From assembly GCA_002420235.1 (NCBI GenBank), contig DIHQ01000103.1:1-25389 (forward strand): a stretch of DNA of 25,389 bases, in the 5' to 3' direction. The notes below the pieces were generated by a model. That model saw only the letters and a program-made list of their open reading frames with translations. It made no database searches and was not told the DNA's origin. This stretch comes from Flavobacteriales bacterium UBA5692 (GTDB lineage: Bacteria; Bacteroidota; Bacteroidia; Flavobacteriales_D; Sanyastnellaceae). Each line of letters starts with the position of its first letter. Position 1 is the first letter of the stretch. A program made the translations under genes and the position numbers. Positions 24,619 through 25,389 of the stretch are shown here, in pieces.

Positions 24619-25389
24619 TCAGGCCTCAGCCATCATTTTCTCACCGGCCTCGATAACTTCTTCAATAGTGCCTTTCAGGTTGAAGGCTGCTTCTGGCAAA
24701 TGATCCAACTCACCACTCAATATGCGGTTGAAACCTTTTATTGTATCCTCGATGCTGACCAAAGCACCTTGTAGGCCGGTAAACTGCTCGGCAACGTGAA
24801 AAGGCTGGGACAAGAAACGGCTGATTCGGCGCGCACGATATACTGTCTGCTTGTCTTCCTCAGATAATTCGTCCATACCGAGGATGGCGATGATATCTTG
24901 CAGCTCTTTATAGCGCTGCAAAGTCTCCTTCACTTCTTGAGCGCACCTGTAGTGCTCTTCGCCTACAACTTCTGGAGTTAATATTCGAGATGTTGAATCC
25001 AATGGGTCTACAGCTGGGTAAATACCGAGGGATGCAATTTTTCGTGACAATACTGTAGTTGCATCCAAGTGGGCAAATGTCGTTGCAGGTGCCGGGTCAG
25101 TCAAGTCATCCGCAGGGACATACACAGCTTGTACAGATGTAATCGATCCGCGTTTAGTTGAGGTAATCCGTTCTTGCATCGCACCCATTTCTGTTGCTAA
25201 GGTTGGTTGGTAACCTACTGCAGATGGCATTCTACCTAGTAAAGCTGATACTTCTGAACCTGCTTGAGTAAATCGAAAGATATTATCTACAAAGAATAAT
25301 ACGTCTTTTCCCTGACCATCACCACTACCGTCTCTAAAATACTCGGCAACTGTTAATCCAGAAAGTGCCACTCTTGCTCTAGCTCCTGG
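24619..25389 (-). CDS. atpD: F1 ATP synthase beta subunit, C-terminal part (5' end outside window)
   Basis: The catalytic beta subunit of the F1F0 ATP synthase. The frame is open to the window edge and shows the last 256 residues, so the Walker A loop is outside. Visible are GARARVALSGLTVAEYFRD, the Walker B strand VLFFVDNIFRFTQAGSE, GRMPSAVGYQPTLATEMG, VYVPADDLTDPAPATTFAHL, and the DELSEED loop (GMDELSEEDKQT), all close to consensus. It is followed by atpC on the same strand, giving an atpDC pair. The stop is at 24619-24621. Confidence 0.97.
   Translation of the reverse strand, partial: PGARARVALSGLTVAEYFRDGSGDGQGKDVLFFVDNIFRFTQAGSEVSALLGRMPSAVGYQPTLATEMGAMQERITSTKRGSITSVQAVYVPADDLTDPAPATTFAHLDATTVLSRKIASLGIYPAVDPLDSTSRILTPEVVGEEHYRCAQEVKETLQRYKELQDIIAILGMDELSEEDKQTVYRARRISRFLSQPFHVAEQFTGLQGALVSIEDTIKGFNRILSGELDHLPEAAFNLKGTIEEVIEAGEKMMAEA

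Noticed and set aside
1..25389. Horizontal transfer or mobile element in the window
   Set aside because: I found no transposase, integrase, terminal inverted repeats, target duplications or tRNA attachment sites, and composition looks even by eye.

Overview
The window most likely comes from a member of the Bacteroidota, probably a free-living marine member of the Flavobacteriales or a close relative. The evidence is a very large PKD-repeat surface protein with a type B (gliding-motility-associated) type IX secretion C-terminus, followed directly by a PorP/SprF-family gene. There is also a second large secreted protein of a Bacteroidota-type family, a DUF2147 protein, AddAB-like recombination proteins of the Bacteroidota kind, the rlmH/nadC/yihY neighbourhood, and several exact matches to the Bacteroidota -7 promoter element TAnnTTTG. 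I see no tRNA, rRNA, CRISPR array, insertion sequence, integrase or phage gene. Genes are densely packed and the largest gene-free gap is about 260 bases.

Layout. (1) 1-2082, minus: the first ~694 residues of a large secreted protein of unknown function, cut by the window edge. It lies downstream of, and possibly in an operon with, an AddA-like helicase-nuclease (2134-5427, minus). (2) 5505-7384, plus: two overlapping lipoprotein genes, an MbnP-family protein and a MauG/MbnH-type di-haem cytochrome c peroxidase; together they form a predicted periplasmic copper-site module. (3) 7649-15115, plus: a 2143-residue PKD adhesin and its PorP/SprF partner, six bases apart and closed by a strong hairpin. 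(4) 15180-16487, minus: MurB with an unusual ~100-residue N-terminal extension. (5) 16573-21526, plus: a TPR protein, an AddB-like nuclease and a polysaccharide flippase, tightly spaced. (6) 21533-23815, minus: nadC, a YihY/BrkB membrane protein and a DUF2147 protein, all overlapping. (7) 23843-24319, plus: rlmH, divergent from nadC. (8) 24371-25389, minus: atpC and the C-terminal part of atpD.

Functionally the window mixes housekeeping genes (ATP synthase, NAD synthesis, ribosome modification, peptidoglycan synthesis, double-strand break repair) with cell-surface genes (type IX adhesin system, MbnP/MbnH pair, flippase). The parts most worth a second look are the adhesin's five-fold two-domain super-repeat, with a period of exactly 498 bases in its first three units; the MurB N-terminal extension; the MbnP/MbnH pair without visible methanobactin genes; and the AddB-like protein that keeps only three of the four expected cluster cysteines. 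I did not find a clearly unprecedented system.
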